The notes under the pieces were generated by a model that saw only the letters and a program-made list of their open reading frames with translations, was not told the origin of the DNA and did not search any database. This document shows positions 49,190 to 58,196 of a stretch of 64,000 bases of DNA, piece by piece. Position 1 is the stretch's first letter. Every line of letters starts with the position of its first letter. The translations under genes were made by a program, and so were the position numbers. Location: the NCBI GenBank assembly GCA_002490835.1, contig DKUU01000028.1:135268-199267 (forward strand). Reading direction: 5' to 3'. The stretch is from Lachnospiraceae bacterium UBA7196 (GTDB lineage Bacteria > Bacillota > Clostridia > Lachnospirales > Lachnospiraceae).

Positions 49190-50703
49190 TCTGTAGGTTC
49201 TCCTTCCTCAAGCTGGCTCAATGTATACAACTCCTCTGCGATCCGTTCCACATTGGAGAAAGTCTCTCCGGTCATATCGGTAATCTTTCCCTGATTATCC
49301 GCCTCTTCCACAATAGACCCCGCGCAGTTCAAAGAATTCTGCACCAGCTCCGACATTTCCCGTGTCATCTCGAGCACGCGGCTGCTGTGCTGCTTGGTCT
49401 CCTCACTGTTCTCCACGATCTGCTCCGTCTTTTTACGCGAATCCTCCTGCAGACTGCCGAGATTCTGCGCCTCCTGCCTCGCGCTGGAAATCTGCTCGAT
49501 CCCGACATTGACCGACTGCATATTCTGTGTATTCGACTGCTTTACACTGTTGAGCATATTGCGTACATTGGAGATGACGGCCTCGATGGAATTACTTGCC
49601 TCCTTTGAATGTTCCGCAAGAACACGGATTTCCTCCGCCACCACGGAAAAGCCCTTACCTCTGTCTCCGGCATGCGCCGCCTCAATGGACGCATTCAGGG
49701 CCAGCAGATTCGTCTGCCCTGTAATCTCGGTTATCTCACCGGCAAAAGTGGAAATTTCAGCAATGATCCCTTCCATATCCTGAATGGAATCCCCTGTCAT
49801 ACCTGCCGTCTTTTCGATATTCCGCATACTTTCCACCGCTTGATCCATAAGTCCTACATAATTTTCCATCCTCTGCCCCATATCGTCGGAAATCTCAAGC
49901 ATTTCTCTGGTACGCTCATCGATCTTACCGATATACTGCACCATCTCGCCTACGGAATCCTGCATGGAATTAACATGTTCCAGACTCCTGCTGCAGTCCT
50001 TAGCCGTATCCTTTGCGCTGTTTACGATTGCCTCATTTACCCTTTTAGACTCCTCCATGCTCTCCGCAACTTCCTTTGTCATGGATACCAGTTCGGAGGA
50101 TACCTTGCCGCAGGTCTCCATCACTTCCTTTACCTGATTCGCGCTATGTAAGTTTTCCAGCAATGCGCGGGAAGCTTTGGCGATGCTGACAAATACCACG
50201 CCCATAACCACCTGCTCGATCGTAAATCCTACGGTACGGGTGAGGAACCATTCCATATTCGTCGGATATTCAATCTGTTTCACATTCAGCGAGCGTAAGT
50301 ACAATGATGCGACCAGAAAAAAATAGCTGATCACCGCAATCCGTGTCGTAAACTTTTTATCAAAATACATGCAGCTAAAAAGCATCGCCAACCCGTAGGT
50401 CATATAAATACCGACCGCCGAATTACCGCCAAGGAGCATGACCACAAAGCCTACCGCCAGCACGCTGACATATTTCATCTTATCGGCCGGCACGCCGATC
50501 TTTTGCAAAATAGTCGGCCCTACGGTACAGATACATCCCGGAATAGAGAGAAGGATCAGATCCTTGAACTGAATCTGAAATACCCCAATCGCGGAAAAAA
50601 GAAATAATGCCGGAAATACCAGCGTCATCCACAGCAGTATCTTTGCCAGCCGCGCGCAGACTTGTGCGTCATTCTGCTCAAAAAAGTTCATTTGTTCTTC
50701 CAT
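49186..50703 (-). CDS. Methyl-accepting chemotaxis protein
   Basis: A 505-residue receptor with five or six helices in the first 190 residues, no clear HAMP domain and no large external domain, then a long coiled coil and the signalling tip EAAHAGDRGKGFSVVAEEIRVLAEHS (about 345-370, shown as its span). It should feed CheA/CheW if present elsewhere; no che gene is in this window. The compact membrane input suggests sensing of membrane state or a hydrophobic ligand. It is coupled to the YhhN gene by a 4-base overlap. Confidence 0.92.
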   Translation of the reverse strand: MEEQMNFFEQNDAQVCARLAKILLWMTLVFPALFLFSAIGVFQIQFKDLILLSIPGCICTVGPTILQKIGVPADKMKYVSVLAVGFVVMLLGGNSAVGIYMTYGLAMLFSCMYFDKKFTTRIAVISYFFLVASLYLRSLNVKQIEYPTNMEWFLTRTVGFTIEQVVMGVVFVSIAKASRALLENLHSANQVKEVMETCGKVSSELVSMTKEVAESMEESKRVNEAIVNSAKDTAKDCSRSLEHVNSMQDSVGEMVQYIGKIDERTREMLEISDDMGQRMENYVGLMDQAVESMRNIEKTAGMTGDSIQDMEGIIAEISTFAGEITEITGQTNLLALNASIEAAHAGDRGKGFSVVAEEIRVLAEHSKEASNSIEAVISNVRNMLNSVKQSNTQNMQSVNVGIEQISSARQEAQNLGSLQEDSRKKTEQIVENSEETKQHSSRVLEMTREMSELVQNSLNCAGSIVEEADNQGKITDMTGETFSNVERIAEELYTLSQLEEGEPTE

Positions 50704-50859
50704 ACTGTCATCCTCATTTTCCTGTCAAATTCCTGCCTTGACAATTTATGGCCCATATGCCGCCTTCGAAAAAACTTTCTACAATCATTCATACGGCAAT
50801 GCAACAATATAGTATCGTATTTATTATAACATAACTTTTCGCAAACTCCTTACTTTTTT

Positions 50860-51444
50860 TTAAAACACCCCCGTCACAAAAATCTCGATCCCGATCAGGC
50901 TTAGGATCATGCCGCCCAGAATGGATGCCTTGCTGGCAAACACGGTCCCGAACTTCTTTCCGATGTCCAGACCCCCCATACAGATGACAAAGGTGACCGC
51001 CGAGATAATGAGGGCACAGACAAGAGCCGCCGCAAAACCGTATTCCGCAATGGTAAATCCCACGGACAGCGCGTCGATCGAGGTGGCGATCCCCTGCACG
51101 ATAAGAGCTGTCATGCCCACTCCCTGCCCTTCCTGTTCCGTTCCGTCGTCTTTTATCCCGTCTAAGAGCATTTTACCGCCGATAAACAAAAGCAGGATCA
51201 GGGCGATCCACGGTATGAACTTACCAAACACCGCAAAATACTGCACCAGCGTATGCACGCAGACCCAGCCGATCAACGGCATAGCCGCCTGAAAAAAGGC
51301 AAACACTCCGGCGATAAGGCACATCCTTTTTTTCTCCATGTGCGGCTCGTTCAAACCGTTTGCCAGCGACACGGAAAAGGCGTCCATCGCCAGTCCCACG
51401 CCGAGCAGTGCGCTGTTTACAAAAAATAATGCGTTCCATTCCAT
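50860..51444 (-). CDS. mntP: Manganese efflux pump MntP
   Basis: A 194-residue protein with six helices and both MntP repeats: LLGVGLAMDAFSVSLANGL (about 9-27) and ATSIDALSVGFTIAEYG (about 115-131), each with the conserved aspartate. It exports Mn2+ to avoid toxicity. A yybP-ykoY riboswitch and terminator lie upstream, so it should be induced by manganese. The start at 51444 has GGAGGG 7 bases upstream; an ATG five codons earlier lacks one. Confidence 0.95.
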   Translation of the reverse strand: MEWNALFFVNSALLGVGLAMDAFSVSLANGLNEPHMEKKRMCLIAGVFAFFQAAMPLIGWVCVHTLVQYFAVFGKFIPWIALILLLFIGGKMLLDGIKDDGTEQEGQGVGMTALIVQGIATSIDALSVGFTIAEYGFAAALVCALIISAVTFVICMGGLDIGKKFGTVFASKASILGGMILSLIGIEIFVTGVF

Positions 51445-51497
51445 CTTCTGTCCCTCCATTTCTGACTCTGTCGGTTCCTGACTCTGCTTATACGCGC

Positions 51498-51535
51498 AAA
51501 AAAGCCAAGTACAGTTTCAAAAACTATACCTGGCT
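51498..51535 (-). terminator. Riboswitch-controlled terminator ahead of mntP
   Basis: Stem AGCCAGGTATAGTTT against AAACTGTACTTGGCT followed by TTTTTT on the minus strand. Its GGTATAG strand could pair instead with the upstream CTATAC at 51561-51566, giving a simple on/off switch. Confidence 0.85.
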
Positions 51536-51569
51536 GCGATTTAAAATTTACAGACTGCACGTATAGTTT

Positions 51570-51668
51570 TTGCTATACATGAGTCTCGCAATTTAAAACA
51601 AGCCAGACCAAACCGGTCAGTATGTTGACTTGCTACGGTATCCGCTTGCTACTCCCCCATGGGTCTTT
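51570..51668 (-). promoter_or_regulatory. Manganese (yybP-ykoY) riboswitch of mntP
   Basis: On the minus strand the aptamer hallmarks are in order: ATGGGGGAGTAGC near 51660-51648, GTCAACATACTG, GGTTTGGTCTGGCTTG, and TGCGAGACTCATG (about 51575-51587), whose CATG closes P1 with the 5' CATG. A GTATAG-CAAAAA-CTATAC hairpin (51561-51577) and an intrinsic terminator follow. The mntP gene lies downstream, the usual target of this Mn2+-sensing riboswitch. Confidence 0.85.
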
Positions 51669-51725
51669 GATTAAAGATATCTTATGACAGATCATGACGT
51701 TTGTCAAATACTTATTGATCCGCGT

Positions 51726-52214
51726 CTACATGCCTCCCAGCGTCCTTACCGCCCAGTACACCACGCCCAGCACCCAGCTGGTAAAAATGCCGTAAAGGAT
51801 CACCGGTCCGGCAATGGTAAATATCTTACAGCCAATACCGAATACCTGCCCTTCCTTCTGGTACTCGATCGCCGCCGAAGCCACGGAATTGGCAAAGCCG
51901 GTGATCGGTACAAGCGCTCCCGCACCGCCCCATTCCACACATTTATGGTAGATGCCAAAACCCGTCAAAAGGACGCTCGCCAGCACAAGAAGCATCGAAC
52001 ACCACGATCCCGCCGTCTCCTTGTCGATCCCCATCCGGTTCGTCGCATAATTTAAGATGCCCTGCCCGATCACGCAGATCAGGCCGCCCACCAAAAATGC
52101 CTTGATCATGCGAAGCGTCATGCTGTACTTTGGCGTGGCCTGCTCCACCTTCTGCTGATAAGCCTGCTCCCTCTCCTGTTTCGTCATCTGTTCTGTCGAT
52201 TTTGCCTGTTCCAT
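51726..52214 (-). CDS. spoVAC: Stage V sporulation protein AC
   Basis: A 162-residue membrane protein with a charged N-terminus (MEQAKSTEQMTKQER), then four helices. The sequence LRMIKAFLVGGLICVIGQGI and GAGALVPITGFANSVASAAIEY are signatures of SpoVAC, a mechanosensitive-type part of the SpoVA dipicolinic acid channel. AAGGAG lies 7 bases before the ATG at 52214. Third gene of a spoVAA-AB-AC run; the spoVAD and spoVAE genes that normally follow are at 11.7 and 7.4 kb. Confidence 0.93.
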   Translation of the reverse strand: MEQAKSTEQMTKQEREQAYQQKVEQATPKYSMTLRMIKAFLVGGLICVIGQGILNYATNRMGIDKETAGSWCSMLLVLASVLLTGFGIYHKCVEWGGAGALVPITGFANSVASAAIEYQKEGQVFGIGCKIFTIAGPVILYGIFTSWVLGVVYWAVRTLGGM

Positions 52215-52240
52215 CTTTCTCTCCTTTTTTCTTTCTATTT

Positions 52241-52735
52241 TCACCCACCATTTAGGAACACCTGCTGCGTAAAGTAAATGAGGCTCCCGCACAGCTTCCC
52301 CAGCGCCACGGAAAGGATCGCCACCCCCAGCCCGTGCCGAAAACCGATCCTTCTGGCAAAGACGGGAATCGTATTTAACATCTCCGCGATCGCAAGGGCC
52401 AGACACCCCACGAAAATGCCCGCAAACACCCCGAACATGATCATAAACAAAGTGCCTGTCAGATTCCAGACGCCCATCGTGGCTGACCCGAAAAGCGCTC
52501 TGTTTTTCACGAAGGCGCCCACCTGCCCCCAGTCTCCGAAAATACTGAAATAACTTCCTGTCAGCGTGCCGAATACCACCATCTCCTCCAGCACAAACAC
52601 TTTTTTGGCTACGTGCATCTTCCCCGCAAACCGGGGGATCAGCCCCACGGAGATCAGCACCGTAAAGACCCCGGCCGACACGATCAGACCTGCGCTTGCC
52701 CCGATCACAGCCAGTAAAAACTTACTAAGAAACAT
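52241..52735 (-). CDS. spoVAB: Stage V sporulation protein AB
   Basis: A 164-residue membrane protein with about five helices and SpoVAB-like sequences: KFLLAVIGASAGLIVSAGVF, IPRFAGKMHVAKKVFVLEEM and GIFVGCLALAIAEMLNTIPV. Part of the SpoVA complex of the spore membrane. It overlaps spoVAA by 11 bases. The start may be the ATG at 52735 or the TTG one codon earlier; a GGGAGGG site serves both. Confidence 0.92.
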   Translation of the reverse strand: MFLSKFLLAVIGASAGLIVSAGVFTVLISVGLIPRFAGKMHVAKKVFVLEEMVVFGTLTGSYFSIFGDWGQVGAFVKNRALFGSATMGVWNLTGTLFMIMFGVFAGIFVGCLALAIAEMLNTIPVFARRIGFRHGLGVAILSVALGKLCGSLIYFTQQVFLNGG

Positions 52736-53360
52736 CAATGGTCTTTCCCTCCCTGTCCGCCGTCGCGATCAGCGCCTTATTCACATCTTCTTCGTAAATC
52801 CGCATCTCCACCTCGATCGGCGTGGGATCCTTGGTGAGCCGCCTGCCGCCGATATGGTTAAAGAAAACAATGATACCTACCGCCAATCCCACTGAGTAGG
52901 AAAGCTCCAAAATGCCGTACCCGTCGCTTGGAAGACCCGTCACCATCTCGTAGAGTTTGGAAAAAACATCATTGATTCCGATATCGTTATGAAAGGCCAT
53001 GATAGTAAAGGCCGTGCCAAAAAAGCTGACCAGCGACACAAAGGCGAGTTTGCACCACTGGACGAAACCCTTGTGCCTGTCCACGTCGATCCACTCCACC
53101 AGCACATCCGTCTCTCCCAGATTCTCCACGCTCGCGCCGGGGCAGGCTTTCTCGATCTCCTCGATGACCTTGAGCACACTGATGACCTGCCGCTTGCGCG
53201 CGCCCTCCGAAAATTGCCACAGCCTGAGGGATTTCGCCTTTGCAAGCACGTGAGAATCCGAACAGGTAAGCGTGGCAATATCTTTCACGCACACCTCGGG
53301 CTCCTGCACTTCCACATTCTGTTCCGCTTTCAGATAAATTGTCGCGCTATTAGTTGACAT
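52725..53360 (-). CDS. spoVAA: Stage V sporulation protein AA
   Basis: A 211-residue protein: a soluble N-terminal domain (about 1-105; IYLKAEQNVEV, DIATLTCSDSHVLAKAKSL) and two transmembrane helices (about 112-132 and 165-185), with VLVEWIDVDRHKGFVQWCKL before the first. This is the SpoVAA layout. First gene of the AA-AB-AC operon. No convincing sigma-G or sigma-A promoter could be picked out in the 200 bases between it and the divergent GH42 gene. Confidence 0.9.
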   Translation of the reverse strand: MSTNSATIYLKAEQNVEVQEPEVCVKDIATLTCSDSHVLAKAKSLRLWQFSEGARKRQVISVLKVIEEIEKACPGASVENLGETDVLVEWIDVDRHKGFVQWCKLAFVSLVSFFGTAFTIMAFHNDIGINDVFSKLYEMVTGLPSDGYGILELSYSVGLAVGIIVFFNHIGGRRLTKDPTPIEVEMRIYEEDVNKALIATADREGKTIDVS

Positions 53361-53559
53361 AACTTCTCCTATTTCCTGCCGCCGATATTTTTAGTAAGAA
53401 GCTGCGACAGTGTACACTAAATCGTTATCGCAGGACATCGTTTTCATAAGGGGTATTATACTGATATTTTTCGATTTTATACTTTTATACGAGAAACGCC
53501 TATGCTATACTAGACGCAGATTCGGCGATACCCATGCTTTAACAGGAAAGGATACCTTT

Positions 53560-55635
53560 ATGAACACAAACAAACTTCTCTACGGCGCGGCCTACTACGA
53601 CGAATATCTCCCCGTAGACCGCATCGAAACCGATATGGAAATGATGAAAAAGGCGGGCATGAACCTGATCCGCATCGCGGAATCCACGTGGAGTACCTGG
53701 GAACCGCAGGACGGCGTCTTTGACTTTACCCACCTTCACCGGATGCTTACCTGCTCGAAAAAGTACGGCATACAGGTGATCGTCGGCACGCCCACCTACG
53801 CGGTCCCTACGTGGCTTGCGCGCAAATACCCCGACATCCTCACCGAGACGCATGAAGGACAGGAACGCTATGGCCGCAGACAGAACATGGATATTGCTCA
53901 TCCCATGTACTTAAAACACGCGGAGCGCATCATCCGCAGACTGATGGAGGAAGTGCAGCCTTACGACCATGTGATCGGCTTTCAGCTCGACAATGAGACC
54001 AAGTCCTACGATACCTGCTCTGTCTATGCGCAGGAAAAATTCGTAGCCTGTGTGCGGGAACAGTTTCACGACGAATTGGAACGCTTAAACGAAGCGTGGG
54101 GCCTCGACTACTGGAGCAACCGCATCAACACATGGGAAGATTTCCCCGACGTGCGCGGCACCATCAACGGCAGTCTGGGCGCAGAGTATCAGAAATTCCA
54201 GCGAAAGCTGGTGACCGACTTCCTCGCATGGCAGAGCGCCATCGTACAGGAGTACGCCCGGCCGGAGCAGTTCATCACCCATAATTTTGATTATGACTGG
54301 CGCGGTCATTCTTTCGGCGTCCAGCCGGAAGTTGACCAGTGGGAAGCTGCGGCATCCATGACCATAGCCGGCTGCGATATCTACCACCCTTCCGCGCAGG
54401 ATCTGACCGGCAAAGAAATCTCCTTCGGCGGCGCCATCGCCCGCTCCTTAAAGAAAGGCAACTATCTGGTCTTGGAGACGGAAGCGCAGGGAAACCACGG
54501 CTGGCTTTCCTATCCCGGTCAACTGCGCCTGCAGGCCTTCAGTCATCTGGCAAACGGCGCAAACTGCGTGGAATACTGGCACTGGCATTCCATCCACAAC
54601 GCCATTGAATCCTACTGGAAGGGAGTTTTAAGCCATAATCTGAAAGAGAACGCTACTTACCGGGAAGCCTGCCGCATCGGTGCGGACTTTGCCGAATACG
54701 GTACTCACTTGGTCAATTTAAAGAAACACTGTCAGGCTGCGATCCTCTTAGACAATGAATCCCTGACCGCCCTCAAGTGGTTCCCCACCGGCGGCGGCCT
54801 CGGCTACAACGAAATCTTCCGCCGCCTTTACGACGCCCTCTATGAGATAAATGTAGAATGCGATATTCTCTCGGCGGAAGACGATATTGACTTATTTAGT
54901 CAGTACAAGTTTTTAATTGTGCCCGCCCTCTACAGTGTCTCCGACACCATGGTCGATGCGCTGAAACACTATGTCGAAGCGGGCGGTGTCCTGCTTGCCA
55001 CCTTCCGCACGGCAGTGGCGGACCGGATGTTAAAAATTTATCACGACGATCTCCCCCACGGACTGACGGATATGTTCGGCGTGACCTACGACCAGTTTAC
55101 GGACGCTGTGCGGGTAGGATTGAGAACGCATTTTGGAAATCCGGAAGCAAATGACTGCGTCCATCACTGGATGGAACTGCTCCAGCCTGACACAGCGGAG
55201 ACGCTTGCTTTTTACGACCATCCCCACTGGGGCGATCATGCCGCCATCACAGGAAACCGGTTCGGTCAAGGCTATGCCGCCTATCTGGGCTGTTACACAG
55301 ATATAGACGTGGTAAAAAAGCTGCTTTGCTTTCTCTGTGAAAAGGCGGGTATTGCCAGAGAAGAAGCCGTCTGGCCTCTGATCGTCAAACGGGGCACAAA
55401 CGACTTGCAAAAAGAAATCATTTACTATTTTAATTATTCCGAAGAACCGCAGGAAACCGTCTACCACGGCGCGGACGCCCGCGTGCTGCTTATGGGACAC
55501 GAAACTCCGGACGGCAAAGACAATGCTTCCGGCAACAGTGCGGAGACTCCAAAAGAAATATTGACTTCTATAGTCAAGGACGGTGACCGTCTCCCGCTCT
55601 CCCGCTGGGACTTCCTGATTCTGGAAGAAGTGTAA
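53560..55635 (+). CDS. GH42 family beta-galactosidase
   Basis: A 691-residue glycoside hydrolase. The N-terminal TIM barrel starts YGAAYYDEYLPVDRIETDM; the acid/base glutamate is in FQLDNETKSY (about 143) and the nucleophile glutamate in YLVLETEAQGNHGW (about 308). The middle domain is a glutamine-amidotransferase-like fold (FLIVPALYSVSDTMV), followed by a small C-terminal beta domain. No signal peptide, so it hydrolyses beta-galactosides imported as oligosaccharides. The start at 53560 has AGGAAAGG upstream. It stands alone without a transporter or regulator, which is unusual for such an enzyme. Confidence 0.93.
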   Translation: MNTNKLLYGAAYYDEYLPVDRIETDMEMMKKAGMNLIRIAESTWSTWEPQDGVFDFTHLHRMLTCSKKYGIQVIVGTPTYAVPTWLARKYPDILTETHEGQERYGRRQNMDIAHPMYLKHAERIIRRLMEEVQPYDHVIGFQLDNETKSYDTCSVYAQEKFVACVREQFHDELERLNEAWGLDYWSNRINTWEDFPDVRGTINGSLGAEYQKFQRKLVTDFLAWQSAIVQEYARPEQFITHNFDYDWRGHSFGVQPEVDQWEAAASMTIAGCDIYHPSAQDLTGKEISFGGAIARSLKKGNYLVLETEAQGNHGWLSYPGQLRLQAFSHLANGANCVEYWHWHSIHNAIESYWKGVLSHNLKENATYREACRIGADFAEYGTHLVNLKKHCQAAILLDNESLTALKWFPTGGGLGYNEIFRRLYDALYEINVECDILSAEDDIDLFSQYKFLIVPALYSVSDTMVDALKHYVEAGGVLLATFRTAVADRMLKIYHDDLPHGLTDMFGVTYDQFTDAVRVGLRTHFGNPEANDCVHHWMELLQPDTAETLAFYDHPHWGDHAAITGNRFGQGYAAYLGCYTDIDVVKKLLCFLCEKAGIAREEAVWPLIVKRGTNDLQKEIIYYFNYSEEPQETVYHGADARVLLMGHETPDGKDNASGNSAETPKEILTSIVKDGDRLPLSRWDFLILEEV

Positions 55636-55641
55636 AACAAT

Positions 55642-55663
55642 GGGCGGCGTTTCCGCGCCGCCC
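55642..55663. terminator. Hairpin between GH42 and MATE genes
   Basis: An 8-bp GC stem (GGGCGGCG / CGCCGCCC) with a 6-base loop between convergent genes. The minus side continues ATTGTTTT, the plus side TGCATATTGTT, so it may end both transcripts. Confidence 0.6.
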
Positions 55664-55672
55664 TGCATATTG

Positions 55673-57025
55673 TTACACCTCAGACCGACCAATATACCTC
55701 TCAGACGGCTTCACAAACAGTGTCACAGCCAGAATCGCTGCCGCCGTAACACCCAGACTGAGCGGATACACCTGCATGATCGTCGTAAAAGAAGGGGACT
55801 GTCGAAACACGGTGAATATCCATGTAAGCCGCACGCCGCAGATGCCGATAACCGCACATGCCGCCGGGATAAAGGAAACCCCAAAACCTCTCAGATAACC
55901 CGATAGCCCCTCCTGCGCAAAACTGAACAGATAGGCAAAGAATATATAGATAAGCCGGATTCGTCCTATCTCGATCACATGCGGATCCGTATTAAAAATA
56001 CCAAGCAATTGACGGCAAAACAGCAGGATCAATCCGCTGGCCGCCGCCGTACTGATTAAGCTTTGCAGCAGACAGAGCTTCAATACCCTTCGGCAGCGTT
56101 CCCCTTTCCCGGCTCCGTAATTTTGACCGACAAAGGTAGTGCAGGCCTGCCCGAAAGAGTTCATGATATAATAGGCAAAAACTTCCAGATTATATGCGGC
56201 GGACGAAGCCGCCATCACGGTTGTCCCAAGGCTGTTGACAGCCGACTGGATGATGATATTGGCAAAAGAAAAGATCATGCCCTGTATGCCGGCAGGAACC
56301 CCGATCTTTAGCATTTCCCCCAGCACATCTGTATGCACCCGCAGCTTTCCAAGTGTAACCCGAATCGCCAGCTTTGTCTTCATCAGCGCCACAAGCAGGA
56401 TTGCGGAACTCGCGAGATTGGAAAGTACCGTCGCTGTCGCCACGCCGTCCACATCCATGCCAAGTCCCAGAACAAAAAACAGGTTCAGGATCACATTCAG
56501 AATGCCGGAAATCACCAGAGCCGCAAGCGGCATACGAGTGTCTCCGCAGCTTCTAAAAATAGCCGCTTCAAAATTATAGAGCAGGATCACCGGCATTCCC
56601 GCCAGATAGATTCGCAGATATTTAACTGCCAGCGGGTACACATCCTGCGGAACGTCCAAAAGTCTTACCACTCCGGGCGCCAGAAATTCGCCCAACAGAG
56701 TCAGAAATACGCCGCCAAGCAAGGCCATGACTACCGACGTATGTACTGTCTTGGCGATCGTCTCTTTATCTCCCTGTCCGATCGATCTTGCGATGATGAC
56801 GTTGCTGCCAAGCGAAATGCCGACGAAAAGATTGACCAGAAGTCCGATGACCGGCGCGTTTCCGCCCACCGCCGCCATAGCCTCCTTGCCGGAAAACTGC
56901 CCGACCACCGCCAGATCCGCCGCATTGAACAGCTGCTGTAAGACACCCGTCATCGCAAGCGGCAGCGCGTATTTGATAATCTTGTCACCCAATGAGCCGT
57001 TTATCATATCCATACGGCTTTCCAT
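55673..57025 (-). CDS. MATE family efflux transporter
   Basis: A 450-residue membrane protein with twelve predicted helices and typical DinF/NorM-like sequence: GDKIIKYALPLAMTGVLQQLFNAADLAVVGQFSG near the start (about 10-43) and GSNVIIARSIGQGD (about 75). It exports drugs or metabolites using a cation gradient. The start at 57025 (MESRMDM) is preferred because of AAGGGA upstream. The region upstream carries a Fic-like gene fragment and a promoter-like sequence. Confidence 0.92.
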   Translation of the reverse strand: MESRMDMINGSLGDKIIKYALPLAMTGVLQQLFNAADLAVVGQFSGKEAMAAVGGNAPVIGLLVNLFVGISLGSNVIIARSIGQGDKETIAKTVHTSVVMALLGGVFLTLLGEFLAPGVVRLLDVPQDVYPLAVKYLRIYLAGMPVILLYNFEAAIFRSCGDTRMPLAALVISGILNVILNLFFVLGLGMDVDGVATATVLSNLASSAILLVALMKTKLAIRVTLGKLRVHTDVLGEMLKIGVPAGIQGMIFSFANIIIQSAVNSLGTTVMAASSAAYNLEVFAYYIMNSFGQACTTFVGQNYGAGKGERCRRVLKLCLLQSLISTAAASGLILLFCRQLLGIFNTDPHVIEIGRIRLIYIFFAYLFSFAQEGLSGYLRGFGVSFIPAACAVIGICGVRLTWIFTVFRQSPSFTTIMQVYPLSLGVTAAAILAVTLFVKPSERYIGRSEV

Positions 57026-57041
57026 AGGAATCCCTTCTTTC

Positions 57042-57167
57042 TTATTCCCTAATAAACGTTTGATCCGCCGCTGTCGGTCCCTCCCCGTCTGAGAAATATC
57101 TCTCCAGCACAACCTTCGTTTCCATCAAAGTCAGCGTATTCCCCTCAATGGCATTTTCTAAAACCAT
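57042..57167 (-). pseudogene. Fic-domain protein N-terminal fragment
   Basis: A 41-codon frame starting MVLENAIEGNTLTLMETKVV, which matches the conserved N-terminal motif (S/N)xIEGNTLTLxET of Fic AMP-transferases, then drifts and stops. The catalytic HPFxxGNGRxxR part is absent from the window. It lies between the permease and MATE genes and looks like a remnant. A promoter-like TTGCGG-17-TATAAT (57166-57194) overlaps its start and could now drive the MATE gene. Confidence 0.5.
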
Positions 57168-57194
57168 TATAGCCGCGTTCCGGCAAACCCGCAA
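57166..57194 (-). promoter_or_regulatory. Possible promoter of the MATE gene
   Basis: Minus strand TTGCGG, a 17-base spacer, consensus TATAAT. It overlaps the start of the Fic fragment, giving a long leader of about 130 bases to the MATE start. Confidence 0.5.
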
Positions 57195-57230
57195 CCAATT
57201 ATGATTAAATCATTATCTCCCATAAAGTTT

Positions 57231-58172
57231 TCAGACAATGGCATTCACCGCCACGCCCGTCAGAAACGAAAACGCCATCACATACGCTAGGTACAATACA
57301 AACCGCCTGATTCCCAGCACAATCTTCACCGCGCCCAGATTCGTGATCTTTGTCGCCGGTCCCGTGATCATAAAAGCCGCCGCGCTCCCCATGGGCATCC
57401 CGTCAAGGAGCCATGCCTGCAAAAGCGGAATCGTCCCGCCCCCGCAGGCGTAGAGCGGCACGCCGACAGTGGCTGCCATCAGCACCCCGAAAGCCTGATT
57501 GCCGCCAAACACCGCCGTCATTGCCTCCGCCGGGACATATCTCTGAAAAAGGGCAGACAGGACAATGCCTATTAAGAACCACACCCCCGTCGCCCTGATA
57601 TTTCTGCCGAAGTTTTTCAAAAACCGCAGGTAAAGATTGGGATCGACGTCCCTGCTTTCCGGCTCCGCAAACCCGCTGAAATCAAAGAAGGAATTTTGCT
57701 CCGGCACGTTTTGACTATACAGGTCAATCCTATGTCCATGCGAATAGAGCCGCACCAGCAAACCCGCCAGAGAGCCGCACAGAAAACTGCTCACAATGCG
57801 CACGGCAAGTGCCGTCCGTCCCAATGCGGCACTGTAAATAATAAGCTGCGGGTTTAACAGAATGGAACTCATCATAAAAGCGGCAAGCCAGTCATCCTTG
57901 ATGCCGCTTTTGGAAAAGGAAGCCGCAATGGGGATCGTCCCGTACATGCACAAAGGGGAGACAATGCCCAGCGCGCTTGCGGCAAATATCCCCACAATAC
58001 CAAGCTTCTTCTCCCCCAACGACCGAAAACCCCGGTGAATCTTTTCCTTAAAAAATACCGAGATCACACTTCCCAACACCATTCCCAGCACCCAATAGCG
58101 GAAAATCTGCCCGAACTGGATGCTGAAATAGTACCAAAAATAAACCCATTCTCTTTGAATTATGTCAACCAT
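57231..58172 (-). CDS. Permease of the ArsP/DUF318 family
   Basis: A 313-residue membrane protein with eight or so helices in two halves. Family signatures are LGIVSPLCMYGTIPIAASFSKSG (about 68-90) and VPLYACGGGTIPLLQAWLLDGMPMG (about 235-259), the two TIP-type loops of this permease family. ArsP members export organoarsenicals; most others are uncharacterised. It is the last gene of the redox run that starts with the aldo/keto reductase, 24 bases after the DUF362 gene. Substrate unknown. Confidence 0.85.
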   Translation of the reverse strand: MVDIIQREWVYFWYYFSIQFGQIFRYWVLGMVLGSVISVFFKEKIHRGFRSLGEKKLGIVGIFAASALGIVSPLCMYGTIPIAASFSKSGIKDDWLAAFMMSSILLNPQLIIYSAALGRTALAVRIVSSFLCGSLAGLLVRLYSHGHRIDLYSQNVPEQNSFFDFSGFAEPESRDVDPNLYLRFLKNFGRNIRATGVWFLIGIVLSALFQRYVPAEAMTAVFGGNQAFGVLMAATVGVPLYACGGGTIPLLQAWLLDGMPMGSAAAFMITGPATKITNLGAVKIVLGIRRFVLYLAYVMAFSFLTGVAVNAIV

Positions 58173-58196
58173 ATAAGACCACCGTCTCTCAAGCTG

